Of a stretch of DNA of 64,000 nucleotides, positions 11,978 through 20,419 are shown one piece after another; the first letter of the stretch is position 1, and every line of letters starts with the position of its first letter. Location: the NCBI RefSeq assembly GCF_049445855.1, contig NZ_JBMSDV010000003.1, positions 186,001-250,000 on the forward strand, in the 5' to 3' direction. This DNA comes from JAGOCV01 sp049445855. Its GTDB lineage: Bacteria > Pseudomonadota > Gammaproteobacteria > Burkholderiales > Burkholderiaceae_C. Below the pieces are notes generated by a model. It had not been told where the DNA came from. It searched no databases and worked only from the letters and a program-made list of their open reading frames with translations. The translations under genes were made by a program, and so were the position numbers.

Positions 11978-12901
11978 TCAGACATTTCGAAGCATGGTCC
12001 CTTCGAGTTGTGCCGCTCCAGACTTCTGGAGGCTGTGGACCATATCGCCAATCCAGATGGACATACTTTTGCCGACCGCGTGGCGCGCGTGCAGGGTGCG
12101 CAGATACGGAACAGCAGCAGCCCATCTTTCAAAGCTCAAGTACTCGATCGATTGAAACTCGAGCAGCTTGAATTTCAGGAGTACCTTGGCTGCATGATTG
12201 GCATGCCGCAGCGGGTCTGCGGCAAACTGGGACAGTCGATGTCGTGCAATGGACAGTGCAGCGGAAATCCCGGTGAATGGAGCTCCGTGCCCTGGAATGA
12301 TCAAGGCTGGATCGAGTGACTCGATCAAATCCAGCGTCGACGCGACTTCATCAAAACCCGGCTCGCCCAGCAGTTCGGGAAATATCACGCCGAATCCGCT
12401 TTCCCACAATGCATCTGCCGACAATAAAGTGCGCGATACCGGTTCGAACAGAATGATGGAGTGAGGGTCATGTCCTGGTGCCGCGTGCATCTCCCAATTC
12501 CGGCCCGCCAGCAAGATCGTTGAGCCAGCTTGAAGCAGTCCGCTGAACGAAAACCGCTCACAGTTCTGGCCTGTTGGCCGGTACGACAATGCCTCCTCGT
12601 CCCAGCGCGACACGGCATCTGCTTCTCCGGGAGGAATCCAGGTTTCAATTCCGGGGAATGCCGCTTGCAATGCAGCGTTTCCGCCGCAATGGTCGCTATG
12701 AAGATGTGTGTTCAGCAGCAGATCGAGCGGCCGACCATCCAATTCCTGCTGCACGAGCGCGACGGTCTGCGAGCGATGCGAAAAATATCCACTGTCGACC
12801 AACGCCGTCGAGTCGCTTCCTCTGAAGAGGATATTGTTCGCAGACAACCACCCCCGTTCGAAAACCTGAACGCCAGGGGGTAAAAGATCGGAGACCTTCA
12901 C
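11978..12901 (-). CDS. MBL-fold metallohydrolase
   Basis: A 307-residue protein of the metallo-beta-lactamase fold. The signature HLHSDHCGG at about residue 85 supplies zinc ligands; further ligands are HAAPGHDPHS, the Asp in LLSADALWE and the His in IIPGHGAPF. The fold hydrolyses thioesters, lactones or similar bonds, and no substrate can be assigned here. It starts 20 bp after the stop of the acyl-CoA ligase gene on the same strand, so the two may be co-transcribed, which would fit an acyl-thioester or lactone substrate. Its base composition looks clearly lower in GC than the neighbouring genes. Confidence 0.85.
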   Translation of the reverse strand: MKVSDLLPPGVQVFERGWLSANNILFRGSDSTALVDSGYFSHRSQTVALVQQELDGRPLDLLLNTHLHSDHCGGNAALQAAFPGIETWIPPGEADAVSRWDEEALSYRPTGQNCERFSFSGLLQAGSTILLAGRNWEMHAAPGHDPHSIILFEPVSRTLLSADALWESGFGVIFPELLGEPGFDEVASTLDLIESLDPALIIPGHGAPFTGISAALSIARHRLSQFAADPLRHANHAAKVLLKFKLLEFQSIEYLSFERWAAAVPYLRTLHARHAVGKSMSIWIGDMVHSLQKSGAAQLEGTMLRNV

Positions 12902-12921
12902 GATGAATGCCGGCGGCCGCT

Positions 12922-14607
12922 TTACTTTCCTGTCCTCAGCTCGCGCCGGAGGATTTTCCCGACGTTTGTCTTCGGCAGCTCATCGCGGAATTCAATGTAC
13001 TTCGGTCGTTTGTACCCCGTCAGGTTCTGCGCGCAGTACTTCGCGACATCGTCTTCCGTGAGAATCGGATCGTTCTTCACGATGAAAACCTTGATCGCTT
13101 CGCCCTGCTTTTCGTCGGGGATACCGATGGCCGCGCACTCCACGACACCGGGGCAAAGCGAGATCACGTTCTCGAGTTCGTTGGGGAAGACATTGAAGCC
13201 GCTCACCAGGATCATGTCCTTCTTGCGGTCGACGATCCGGGTGTAGCCCTGCTCGTCCATGATGCCCACGTCGCCAGTGCGCATGAAGCCGTCCGCCGTG
13301 AATGCCTTGCTGGTTTCCTCCGGCTGGTTGTAGTAGCCCGTCATGACGTTCGGGCCCTTGATGCAGATCTCGCCGGAGCTGCCGACAGGCAATGATTTGC
13401 CGTCGTCATCCTTGATGGCGATTTCGATGCCGGGCAGAGGCAGGCCGATCGTCCCCGAAAACTTCGTGCTCGTCACCGGGTTGTTGGTGCCGATGGCGCA
13501 GGTCTCGCTCATGCCCCAGCCCTCGATCATCGGGCTGTGCGTCGTATCCAGCCAACTGCGCGCTGTACCTTCTGAAGCGGCCATGCCGCCGGCCTGGGAG
13601 ACGCACAGCGAAGAGAAGTCCACGCTCTTGAATTGTGGGTGCTGCAGCAGCGCGTTGAACAATGTGTTCACGGCGGGCAGCATATGAAAAGGCCGCTTCT
13701 TCAGCGTTTCCACGAACTTGCCGAAGTCGCGCGGATTCGGAATCAGCGTCATGTGCGAGCCCCAGCGGATGCCGAGCAGGCACAGCGTGAGCGCGAAGAT
13801 GTGATACAGCGGAAGCGCTGCAATGCTGTTCGTGCGGCTCACGTCACCCACGCGCTTGAGCGCGGGAGTGAACCACGCCTCGGCTTGCAGAATGGCTGCG
13901 ACGATATTTCGATGCGTGAGCACCGCACCCTTCGACAAGCCCGTGGTCCCACCCGTGTACTGGAGGAAGGCAATGGAATCCAGACCTGTCTGGCTGGGCC
14001 TGAGCGGCAATCGAGATCCCTCCTCGAGGACCTGGTTGAACGTCGTCACGGTGCGCCCGTTGGCGAGTGGCAGCTTGTACGCCGGCACCATGCGCGCCAG
14101 ATGGCGCACGGCAAAGCTGATCCACATGCCGAACCAGAAACCCAGCAGATCGCCCATCGATGCGACAACCACGTGCTTCACAGGCGTGCGCTCGATCACA
14201 TCTTCCAGCGTGTGCGCGAAGTTCTCCAGGATGACGATGGCTGTCGCACCCGAATCCTTGAGCTGGTGCTCGAGTTCGCGTGCGGTGTAGAGCGGATTCA
14301 CGTTCACGCAGGTGAATCCGGCGCGCAGGATGCCCGCCATCGTCACGGCGAATTGCGGCACGTTCGGCAGCATGATGGCCACGCGTGCGCCCGGTTCGAG
14401 CCCCAGGTTCTGCAGCCAGGCACCGAGCGCTTCCGAGAGTTCGTCGAGCTGCCGGTAGCTCATCCAGCGGTCCATGCAGACCGAGAACGGGTTGGCCGCG
14501 TTCTTGCGGAACGACTCCTCCAGCAGATGGACCAGCGATCTGTATTGCCCCGGGTCCACGTCGTGCGGCACACCCTCGGGGTAGCTCGCGAGCCAGAACT
14601 TTTCCAT
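12922..14607 (-). CDS. fadD: long-chain fatty acid--CoA ligase
   Basis: A 561-residue member of the adenylate-forming enzyme family. It carries the P-loop-like motif YTGGTTGLSKGAVLTHRN, the GWGMSET adenine-binding motif, the MRTGDVG hinge Asp and the C-terminal catalytic Lys segment PKTNVGKILRREL. It activates fatty acids by ATP to acyl-AMP and then acyl-CoA for beta-oxidation. Start ATG 14607 is supported by AAAGGAG seven bases upstream. Length and order match FadD of betaproteobacteria. Chain-length preference is inferred from family resemblance only. Confidence 0.88.
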   Translation of the reverse strand: MEKFWLASYPEGVPHDVDPGQYRSLVHLLEESFRKNAANPFSVCMDRWMSYRQLDELSEALGAWLQNLGLEPGARVAIMLPNVPQFAVTMAGILRAGFTCVNVNPLYTARELEHQLKDSGATAIVILENFAHTLEDVIERTPVKHVVVASMGDLLGFWFGMWISFAVRHLARMVPAYKLPLANGRTVTTFNQVLEEGSRLPLRPSQTGLDSIAFLQYTGGTTGLSKGAVLTHRNIVAAILQAEAWFTPALKRVGDVSRTNSIAALPLYHIFALTLCLLGIRWGSHMTLIPNPRDFGKFVETLKKRPFHMLPAVNTLFNALLQHPQFKSVDFSSLCVSQAGGMAASEGTARSWLDTTHSPMIEGWGMSETCAIGTNNPVTSTKFSGTIGLPLPGIEIAIKDDDGKSLPVGSSGEICIKGPNVMTGYYNQPEETSKAFTADGFMRTGDVGIMDEQGYTRIVDRKKDMILVSGFNVFPNELENVISLCPGVVECAAIGIPDEKQGEAIKVFIVKNDPILTEDDVAKYCAQNLTGYKRPKYIEFRDELPKTNVGKILRRELRTGK

Positions 14608-14712
14608 GCGCAACTCCTTTGCGGACATTGTGGGAGGGGCCGGGGGCCGGGTGTTACCGGGCTTGTCCTAGGGTTGCGTCCTGCGTCGTCCCGCAGGCGA
14701 CAATGGCGCCTC

Positions 14713-15612
14713 ATGCTTGCCCGTCTCCAACAGTTCGTCACCCTGTCCTCGCTGCTCGCTTCGGCGCTGTGGCTGGCGTACTGGTGGGAGCGGTCTGCAT
14801 TCGCGGCTGCTGCCGGCGTCATGGCGATCCTTTTCGGATATGCATTCTTCCTGGCCATCGAGTTCGTCCTCATGCAGCGCGTGAACCGGGCCGATCCGGC
14901 TCCCCGCGCTTCATGGTCAGAAGTCCTCCGCGCCTGGTGGCTGGAGACGACAACGGCACCCGCCGTTTTCTGCTGGCGCCAGCCATTCTTCAGCCAGGCG
15001 GTGCCCGACCATCTGCCGGATCCCGCCTCGGCCGGTCGTCGTGGCGTGGTCCTCGTGCATGGCTTCGTGTGCAACCGCGGGTTCTGGACGCCGTGGCTTC
15101 AACGGCTGCGCTCGGACGGCGTACCTTTTGCAGCCGTCAGCCTGGAGCCGGTATTCGGCGACATTGACGATTACGTGCCCATCGTCGAGGCGGCCGTCCA
15201 GAAAGTGACGCAGGCCACCGGGCTGCCCCCCATCCTCATCTGCCACAGCATGGGTGGGCTTGCGGCGCGCGCGTGGATGCGCACGCACGACGGCGATACG
15301 CGCGCCGCCCACGTCATCACCATCGGTTCTCCGCACAACGGAACCTGGATGGGCCGCTTCGGCCATGCACCCAGCGGCCGCCAGATGTGCGAGGCGAGCG
15401 ACTGGCTATGCATGCTGCGCGACGCCGAACCACCCGCCCGCCGCAGCTTGTTCACCTGCTGGTACTCGAATTGCGACAACATCGTGTTTCCCGCCTCCAC
15501 GGCGAAACTGGAGGGCGCGGACAACATCTTCCTACCCGGCGCGCCACACGTCGGCATGGCATTCCATCCCCGCGTGATTGAGCACGCCCTGGGGAAAATC
15601 CGCGCGCAGTAA
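14713..15612 (+). CDS. alpha/beta hydrolase with N-terminal membrane helices
   Basis: A 299-residue protein. Two hydrophobic helices (about residues 5-55) are followed by an alpha/beta-hydrolase domain with the oxyanion segment VLVHGFVCNRGFW, nucleophile elbow ICHSMGGLAARAW (Ser in the GxSxG-like CHSMG) and a late His in GAPHVGM. The ITIGSPHNGTWMGRF stretch resembles bacterial triacylglycerol lipases and PGAP1-like hydrolases. It is probably anchored in the inner membrane and acts on lipids or esters. It is divergent from fadD, with about 105 bp between. Confidence 0.8.
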   Translation: MLARLQQFVTLSSLLASALWLAYWWERSAFAAAAGVMAILFGYAFFLAIEFVLMQRVNRADPAPRASWSEVLRAWWLETTTAPAVFCWRQPFFSQAVPDHLPDPASAGRRGVVLVHGFVCNRGFWTPWLQRLRSDGVPFAAVSLEPVFGDIDDYVPIVEAAVQKVTQATGLPPILICHSMGGLAARAWMRTHDGDTRAAHVITIGSPHNGTWMGRFGHAPSGRQMCEASDWLCMLRDAEPPARRSLFTCWYSNCDNIVFPASTAKLEGADNIFLPGAPHVGMAFHPRVIEHALGKIRAQ

Positions 15613-15701
15613 GATATCAAGACGCTACGCAGTTTGTTACAGCTGCATGGACATGTGCGTTGCATGATCGTGGCGCCGGAACAGATACAGAAGGACATGC
15701 A

Positions 15702-16820
15702 ATGCCCCTGATCGTCGTGATGGAAGACGACGCCGGGACTCGGATGCTCGTGGCATCCGTGCTCAAGAAAGACGGGTACGACGTACTCACGGCAGAAAAC
15801 GGTGCGCAAGGACTGAGGATCGTCGAGGAATCGAAGCCCGCGCTGGTCATCAGCGACGTGCAGATGCCCGAGATGAACGGCTTCGAGATGCTCGCTGCCG
15901 TACGCGCCAACGCCGCCATCGCCTCCACGCCCGTCATCCTGCTCACGTCGCTGCAGGAGCGCGCCCATATGCGCCAGGGCATGAACACCGGCGCGGACGA
16001 CTACATCACCAAGCCGTTCCATCCTGCCGAACTGCGTGAAGCCGCCAAGGCCCAGTTGAACCGGCGGGAGATGAACCGCGCCATGCAGAGCCTGGCGGTG
16101 GACACGGCCGTACAGACCGCGCTGAGCGAGCAGAAGCTCAAGCTGGTGCGCCTCTACGAACGTCGCCTGTTCAAGGAGCTGAGTGAACGCTGGCCCACCG
16201 GTGATGGCGCGGCGGGGGACGAGCGCTTCAGCAGCGCGACCGTGTTGTTCGTCGACATGCCGCATTACGCGACCATGGCACAGAAGCTCAGCAGCGAAGA
16301 GCTCAGTGACCTGGTGCGCAAGTTCTACGGGAGCGTCGGCGACACGGTCCATCTCTTCGGCGCGCGACACATGCAGTTCATCGGCGACGGCTTGCTCACG
16401 GTCTTCGTCGACAGCACGGACACGAAGTCGGTCAACCATGGCCTGCGTGCAGCACGCGCCGCACTCGGCCTCATCGATTCCGCCACACGCATGCGCCATT
16501 ACCAGGCCACGCAGTTTCCTGACCGGGACCTGCCGCGCTTCGAGGTGAACGTGGCGCTGCATACCGGGCCGGTCACGCTGGCGCATCTGCACGATCCGCT
16601 GCACGGCGCAGCCGCGCAGACGCTGCCGGTGGGCGACGCGGTGGTCGCAACCATGCAGTTGCAGAAGCAGGCCCATTCGATGGGCTGGACCATCGCAGCC
16701 AGTGTGCCGATGCTGCGCGGCGTCACCGGCGCGGTGAAGACCGGCAACCGCGCGCTCATCAACTTGCCCGGTCGCGCCGCGCCGCTCGATGCGGCCGAGC
16801 TGATCAGCCTGGCGGCCTGA
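15702..16820 (+). CDS. response regulator with degenerate class III nucleotide cyclase domain
   Basis: A 372-residue protein. Receiver domain about residues 1-120 (VVMEDDAGTRML, phospho-Asp 52 in VISDVQMPEMNG, Lys in YITKPFHPAE), then a coiled linker and a class III adenylate/guanylate cyclase-like domain at about 175-350. Both metal-binding Asp residues appear kept (D185 in VLFVDMPHY, D229 in FIGDGLLTVF). In the transition-state motif the usual Asn and Arg of GDxVNxAxR are Val315 and Gln319 (GDAVVATMQL). Catalysis is therefore doubtful, and the domain may only bind nucleotide or act by protein contact. The next gene, a hybrid kinase, starts 7 bp downstream and is the likely phosphodonor. Start ATG 15702 has AGAAGGA upstream. 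Confidence 0.85.
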   Translation: MPLIVVMEDDAGTRMLVASVLKKDGYDVLTAENGAQGLRIVEESKPALVISDVQMPEMNGFEMLAAVRANAAIASTPVILLTSLQERAHMRQGMNTGADDYITKPFHPAELREAAKAQLNRREMNRAMQSLAVDTAVQTALSEQKLKLVRLYERRLFKELSERWPTGDGAAGDERFSSATVLFVDMPHYATMAQKLSSEELSDLVRKFYGSVGDTVHLFGARHMQFIGDGLLTVFVDSTDTKSVNHGLRAARAALGLIDSATRMRHYQATQFPDRDLPRFEVNVALHTGPVTLAHLHDPLHGAAAQTLPVGDAVVATMQLQKQAHSMGWTIAASVPMLRGVTGAVKTGNRALINLPGRAAPLDAAELISLAA

Positions 16821-16827
16821 TCCGGAC

Positions 16828-19800
16828 ATGCGTCTCTTTTCCTTGCGCAAACTGCTGGGTGCGGCATTGCTGCTGCTCGCCCTCGTGCCTGCCGTGCTTG
16901 TGGCCGTGGTCATGTCCCGCGGCGGCGCGCGCGCGGTTGAAGATCTCGCCGGGCAGATCCTGTCCAACGTCGCGTTGCGTGTGCAAGGCGAGACAGAGAA
17001 CCACCTGCAGCAGGCGCACTCTGCGCTGAACGCCATCGTGCCCGCGCGCATGTCGCCAAGGCAGCAGGAGCTCGCGCGTCGCTGGCTTCGCGACAGCTCG
17101 GCGTTCGAGCCGATGGCCTTCGCCGTCACGCGCCAATGGCCCGATGTGCCCTCGCTCTACTTCGCCAACATGCGCGGCGAATACTTCCTCGTCCAGAAAG
17201 CGCCGGAGGGCGTGCGCGTTGCGCATCGCCTGCCCGACGGTGAAGGGCGCCGGGTCTGGCTGGCGCAGGCCAGTGGCGATCGAAGCCGACCGCTCGGCGA
17301 GGAAATCGCCAACTTCGAGCCGCGCACGCGTTCCTGGTACCAGGAGGCGCTGAAGTCGCAGGAGCGCGTATTCACATCGCCGCAGGTCGACCCGTCCGGC
17401 CGCGAACTGGTCGTGACGCTGTCGCAACCGGTGTACGACCCCGATGGCGGCGCGGCAGGTGTGTTTGCCGTCGACCTGCATCTCCGGCAACTGGACAACA
17501 TGCTGCGGACGCAGCGCATCAGCTCGCGTGGCGCGGCATTCATCGTCGACGAGCAGGGGCGATTGCTGGCCAGCTCTGCCGGCGACCCGCTGTTCTTTCG
17601 CGCGAGCGCCAACGAATGGCAGCGTCGCACGCCGGCGACCAGCGCCAACCCGGTGATCCGCGCCGCCTACGCCGGGTTCGAAAACCTGCGCGCTGCGCGC
17701 AGCGCCGACACGGTGGCCGATGACACGGCCTTGCAGCGCATCCCGTTCCAGGGTGGTGACGGTGGCCCGCTGATGATGGTGCAGCGCCCGTTCGGCCAGA
17801 TGCTCGGCTTGCGCTGGACGCTCGTGGTGGCCGCACCCGAGTCCGATTTCACGGCGACCACGCGTGCCGCGTTGCACGCTTCGCTCGGCGTGATTGCTGC
17901 GCTCGTTGCCGCCGGGGTGTTGCTGGCCGTGTTGATCGCCCAGGTGGTCGGACGCCGTGTGAAGCGGCTAAGCGCAGCGGCTGAGCAGATCGGGCGTGGA
18001 GAAGTACCCGAGGTGGACGGGAAGACCCGTATCGCCGAAGTCAGCAAGCTGTCGCATGTGCTGCACGACAGCGCGAAGCAGTTGCAGACGTACCGCGCGC
18101 AGGTGGAATCGGATGCGCGCGCTCTGCAGCGCGCCAACGAAACGCTGGAAGACCGCGTGGAGCAGCGCACCGCCGAACTCGCTGCATCGCGCGAGGAAGC
18201 GCTGGCTGCCGCGCATGCCAAAGCCGCTTTCCTGGCCACCATGAGCCATGAGATACGAACGCCGCTCAATGGTGTGGTCGGCATGAGCACGCTGCTGGCC
18301 GAGACATCGCTCGATGCCGAGCAGCGTGACTACCTGCAGACCATCCGCCTGTCCAGCGACCAGCTGCTCGCGGTGATCAACGACATCCTGGATTTCTCCA
18401 AGATCGAGTCCGGCAAGCTCGACCTCGAAGCCGAACCGCTGAGCCTGCGTGGCGCAGTCGAAGAGGCATGCGACATCGCCGCGCCCCGGGCCCGTGAGAA
18501 AGGGCTCGAGCTCATCATCGACGTGCCGATTGCCAGCACGGGGCCCGATGCCGGCCCGGACGCTGTGCCGGAGGCCGTTGCAGGAGATGTCACGCGATTG
18601 CGCCAGGTGCTGATCAACCTGATCAACAACGCCGTGAAATTCACCGAGCACGGCGAAGTGTCGGTGCATGTGCGCAGCCTCGGCACGTTGCCGGACGGAC
18701 GCGTGCAGCTGGAATTCCGCGTCAGTGACACCGGCATCGGCATCCCGCCCGATCGCGCCAGTGCACTGTTCGAGGCGTTCACGCAGGCCGATGTGTCCAC
18801 GACGCGGAAGTACGGCGGCACCGGACTGGGGCTGGCGATCTGCAAGCGCCTCGTCGAACTGATGGGAGGGCGCATCGGCGTCGAAAGCGAGCCGGGGCGC
18901 GGTTCGACGTTCTGGTTCACCTTGCCTGCGGCCATCGCGCAGATGGCCCCGGCTGTCAGCCCGGCCCAGGTCGGCATGCTGCGCGGCAGCCGCGTGCTGG
19001 TGGTGGACGACCATGCGACCAACGTACGCATCCTCACGCGGCAGCTGCAGTTGTGGGGCATGGACGTGTCGTCGGCCGACTCGGGCGGCGGTGCGCTCGA
19101 ATGGATGAGCCTGCAGACGGTGCTGCCCGACCTCATCATCACCGACATGCATATGCCGGGCATGGACGGGGTGACGCTCGCACGCACGCTGCGCGCCAAC
19201 GACGCGTGGCGCACCGTGCCGCTCGTGCTGTTGAGCTCGGGCTTCATGCCTTCGGGGGACGACAGTGCGCGGCTTTTCAATGCACGCCTGCTCAAGCCGG
19301 CGCGGCAGAACCAGTTGTTCGACACGCTGGCACGCTGCGTGTCCGGCGAAGTCGGCAGTGGCATCGCTTCGCCCGGCAGCCTGCTGACCGACGTGCGCAA
19401 GAACATTCCCATCCTCGTGGCCGATGACAACGCCGTGAATTTGAAAGTCGCGAGCGCCATGGTGCTCCGACTCGGCTACGACGTCGTGACCGCAGTCGAT
19501 GGACGCGAAGCGGTGGAAGCGGTCAATCGCGCGCGTCGCGACGGCCCCGCGCTCGGCGCAGTGCTGATGGACGTGAGCATGCCCAACATCGACGGCCTGG
19601 AAGCGACGGGCCTGATCCAGGCGGCTTGGGGCGACGACGCGCCGCCCATCATCGCGCTGACCGCCGCAGCGTCTGCCGAAGACCGCGCGCGCTGCATTGC
19701 GGCAGGCATGGACGATTACCTCACCAAGCCGCTTCAGGTGGCGGCACTGGCGGTTGCGCTGGAAAAGTGGGTGCGCGCGGATATCGCGGCGGCCGGCACT

Positions 19801-20238
19801 GCTGCGTCGCAGTCTTCCGGTGGGCCGCCCGATGCTCCGGATGCAACGCCCGACAACGGTTCCGGGCCCGGCGGATCTCCGGAGCCTGTCATCGTCGACT
19901 TCAGCCGGCTGGAGGAATTCCGCGAGTTCGACGATGAGTCACTGGCCATGACGCGCGAAGTCGTTTCGCTGTTCAAGAGCGATGCGCCAGGCCGGCTCGA
20001 TGCCATCGACGCTGCCGTGGCGGCGGCCGATGCGCCGGCGCTGTCGCGTGCGGCGCATGCGCTCAAGGGCGCATGCAGCAATGTGGGCGCGATCGCGATG
20101 CTGGCCATTTGCACCAGTCTGGAGTCCGATGCACGTGACGGTGTCATGCCGCACGGCGCAGCAGAACGTGCCGCCATCCTGCACGCGCTGTGGCCGCAGA
20201 CACAGTCCCTGCTGGAAGGCTGGCTGCCGCCGGGCTGA
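16828..20238 (+). CDS. hybrid sensor histidine kinase (Cache-HAMP-HisKA-HATPase-REC-REC-Hpt)
   Basis: A 1136-residue inner-membrane phosphorelay protein. Order: TM helix (about 10-30), periplasmic dCache-like sensor to about 345, second TM, HAMP, coiled coil, then HisKA with His474 in FLATMSHEIRTPLNGVVGM. The HATPase follows (VSDTGIGIPPDRA, GGTGLGLAICKRLVELM). Receiver 1 has Asp773 in IITDMHMPGMDG, receiver 2 has Asp915 in LMDVSMPNIDG, and a C-terminal Hpt domain has His1077 in AAHALKGACSNVG. The BarA/ArcB-like chain ends in Hpt, so phosphate should pass to a separate receiver, most simply the receiver-cyclase protein encoded immediately upstream. The ligand of the Cache domain is unknown. 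Confidence 0.9.
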   Translation: MRLFSLRKLLGAALLLLALVPAVLVAVVMSRGGARAVEDLAGQILSNVALRVQGETENHLQQAHSALNAIVPARMSPRQQELARRWLRDSSAFEPMAFAVTRQWPDVPSLYFANMRGEYFLVQKAPEGVRVAHRLPDGEGRRVWLAQASGDRSRPLGEEIANFEPRTRSWYQEALKSQERVFTSPQVDPSGRELVVTLSQPVYDPDGGAAGVFAVDLHLRQLDNMLRTQRISSRGAAFIVDEQGRLLASSAGDPLFFRASANEWQRRTPATSANPVIRAAYAGFENLRAARSADTVADDTALQRIPFQGGDGGPLMMVQRPFGQMLGLRWTLVVAAPESDFTATTRAALHASLGVIAALVAAGVLLAVLIAQVVGRRVKRLSAAAEQIGRGEVPEVDGKTRIAEVSKLSHVLHDSAKQLQTYRAQVESDARALQRANETLEDRVEQRTAELAASREEALAAAHAKAAFLATMSHEIRTPLNGVVGMSTLLAETSLDAEQRDYLQTIRLSSDQLLAVINDILDFSKIESGKLDLEAEPLSLRGAVEEACDIAAPRAREKGLELIIDVPIASTGPDAGPDAVPEAVAGDVTRLRQVLINLINNAVKFTEHGEVSVHVRSLGTLPDGRVQLEFRVSDTGIGIPPDRASALFEAFTQADVSTTRKYGGTGLGLAICKRLVELMGGRIGVESEPGRGSTFWFTLPAAIAQMAPAVSPAQVGMLRGSRVLVVDDHATNVRILTRQLQLWGMDVSSADSGGGALEWMSLQTVLPDLIITDMHMPGMDGVTLARTLRANDAWRTVPLVLLSSGFMPSGDDSARLFNARLLKPARQNQLFDTLARCVSGEVGSGIASPGSLLTDVRKNIPILVADDNAVNLKVASAMVLRLGYDVVTAVDGREAVEAVNRARRDGPALGAVLMDVSMPNIDGLEATGLIQAAWGDDAPPIIALTAAASAEDRARCIAAGMDDYLTKPLQVAALAVALEKWVRADIAAAGTAASQSSGGPPDAPDATPDNGSGPGGSPEPVIVDFSRLEEFREFDDESLAMTREVVSLFKSDAPGRLDAIDAAVAAADAPALSRAAHALKGACSNVGAIAMLAICTSLESDARDGVMPHGAAERAAILHALWPQTQSLLEGWLPPG

Positions 20239-20266
20239 TCGCCCACCGCCTTCGAGTTTCGGATCG

Positions 20267-20299
20267 AGCCGCCGGGCGTGCAAACCCCGGCGGCTTTTT
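20267..20299 (+). terminator. intrinsic terminator after the kinase operon
   Basis: AGCCGCCGGG (20267-20276) pairs with CCCGGCGGCT (20286-20295), a perfect 10-bp GC stem with a 9-nt loop followed by TTTTT. It starts 28 bp past the kinase stop codon and separates it from the ABC importer operon. Confidence 0.88.
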
Positions 20300-20323
20300 C
20301 TTGGCATGCTTGTTGCGTCCGAT

Positions 20324-20349
20324 CTTGTGTACATGTTTGGATTCACAAG
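20324..20349 (+). promoter_or_regulatory. inverted repeat upstream of ABC importer (possible operator)
   Basis: CTTGTG (20324-20329) and CACAAG (20344-20349) are exact inverted half-sites 14 bp apart, about 70 bp before the importer operon. The left arm extends into TTGTGTACA, which looks like a GntR-type half-site. It is an operator candidate only; no regulator gene is adjacent. Confidence 0.35.
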
Positions 20350-20419
20350 AGTGGTGCAGTTTCCTGCCCAGTGTGGTGCCGGCATGACCCCTTCTCTTCA
20401 ACCATTGCAGGAGCGTTCC

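Noticed and set aside
15171..17129. A 652-codon minus-strand frame across the hydrolase, receiver-cyclase and kinase start
   Set aside because: It spans three well-supported plus-strand genes and shows no motif.
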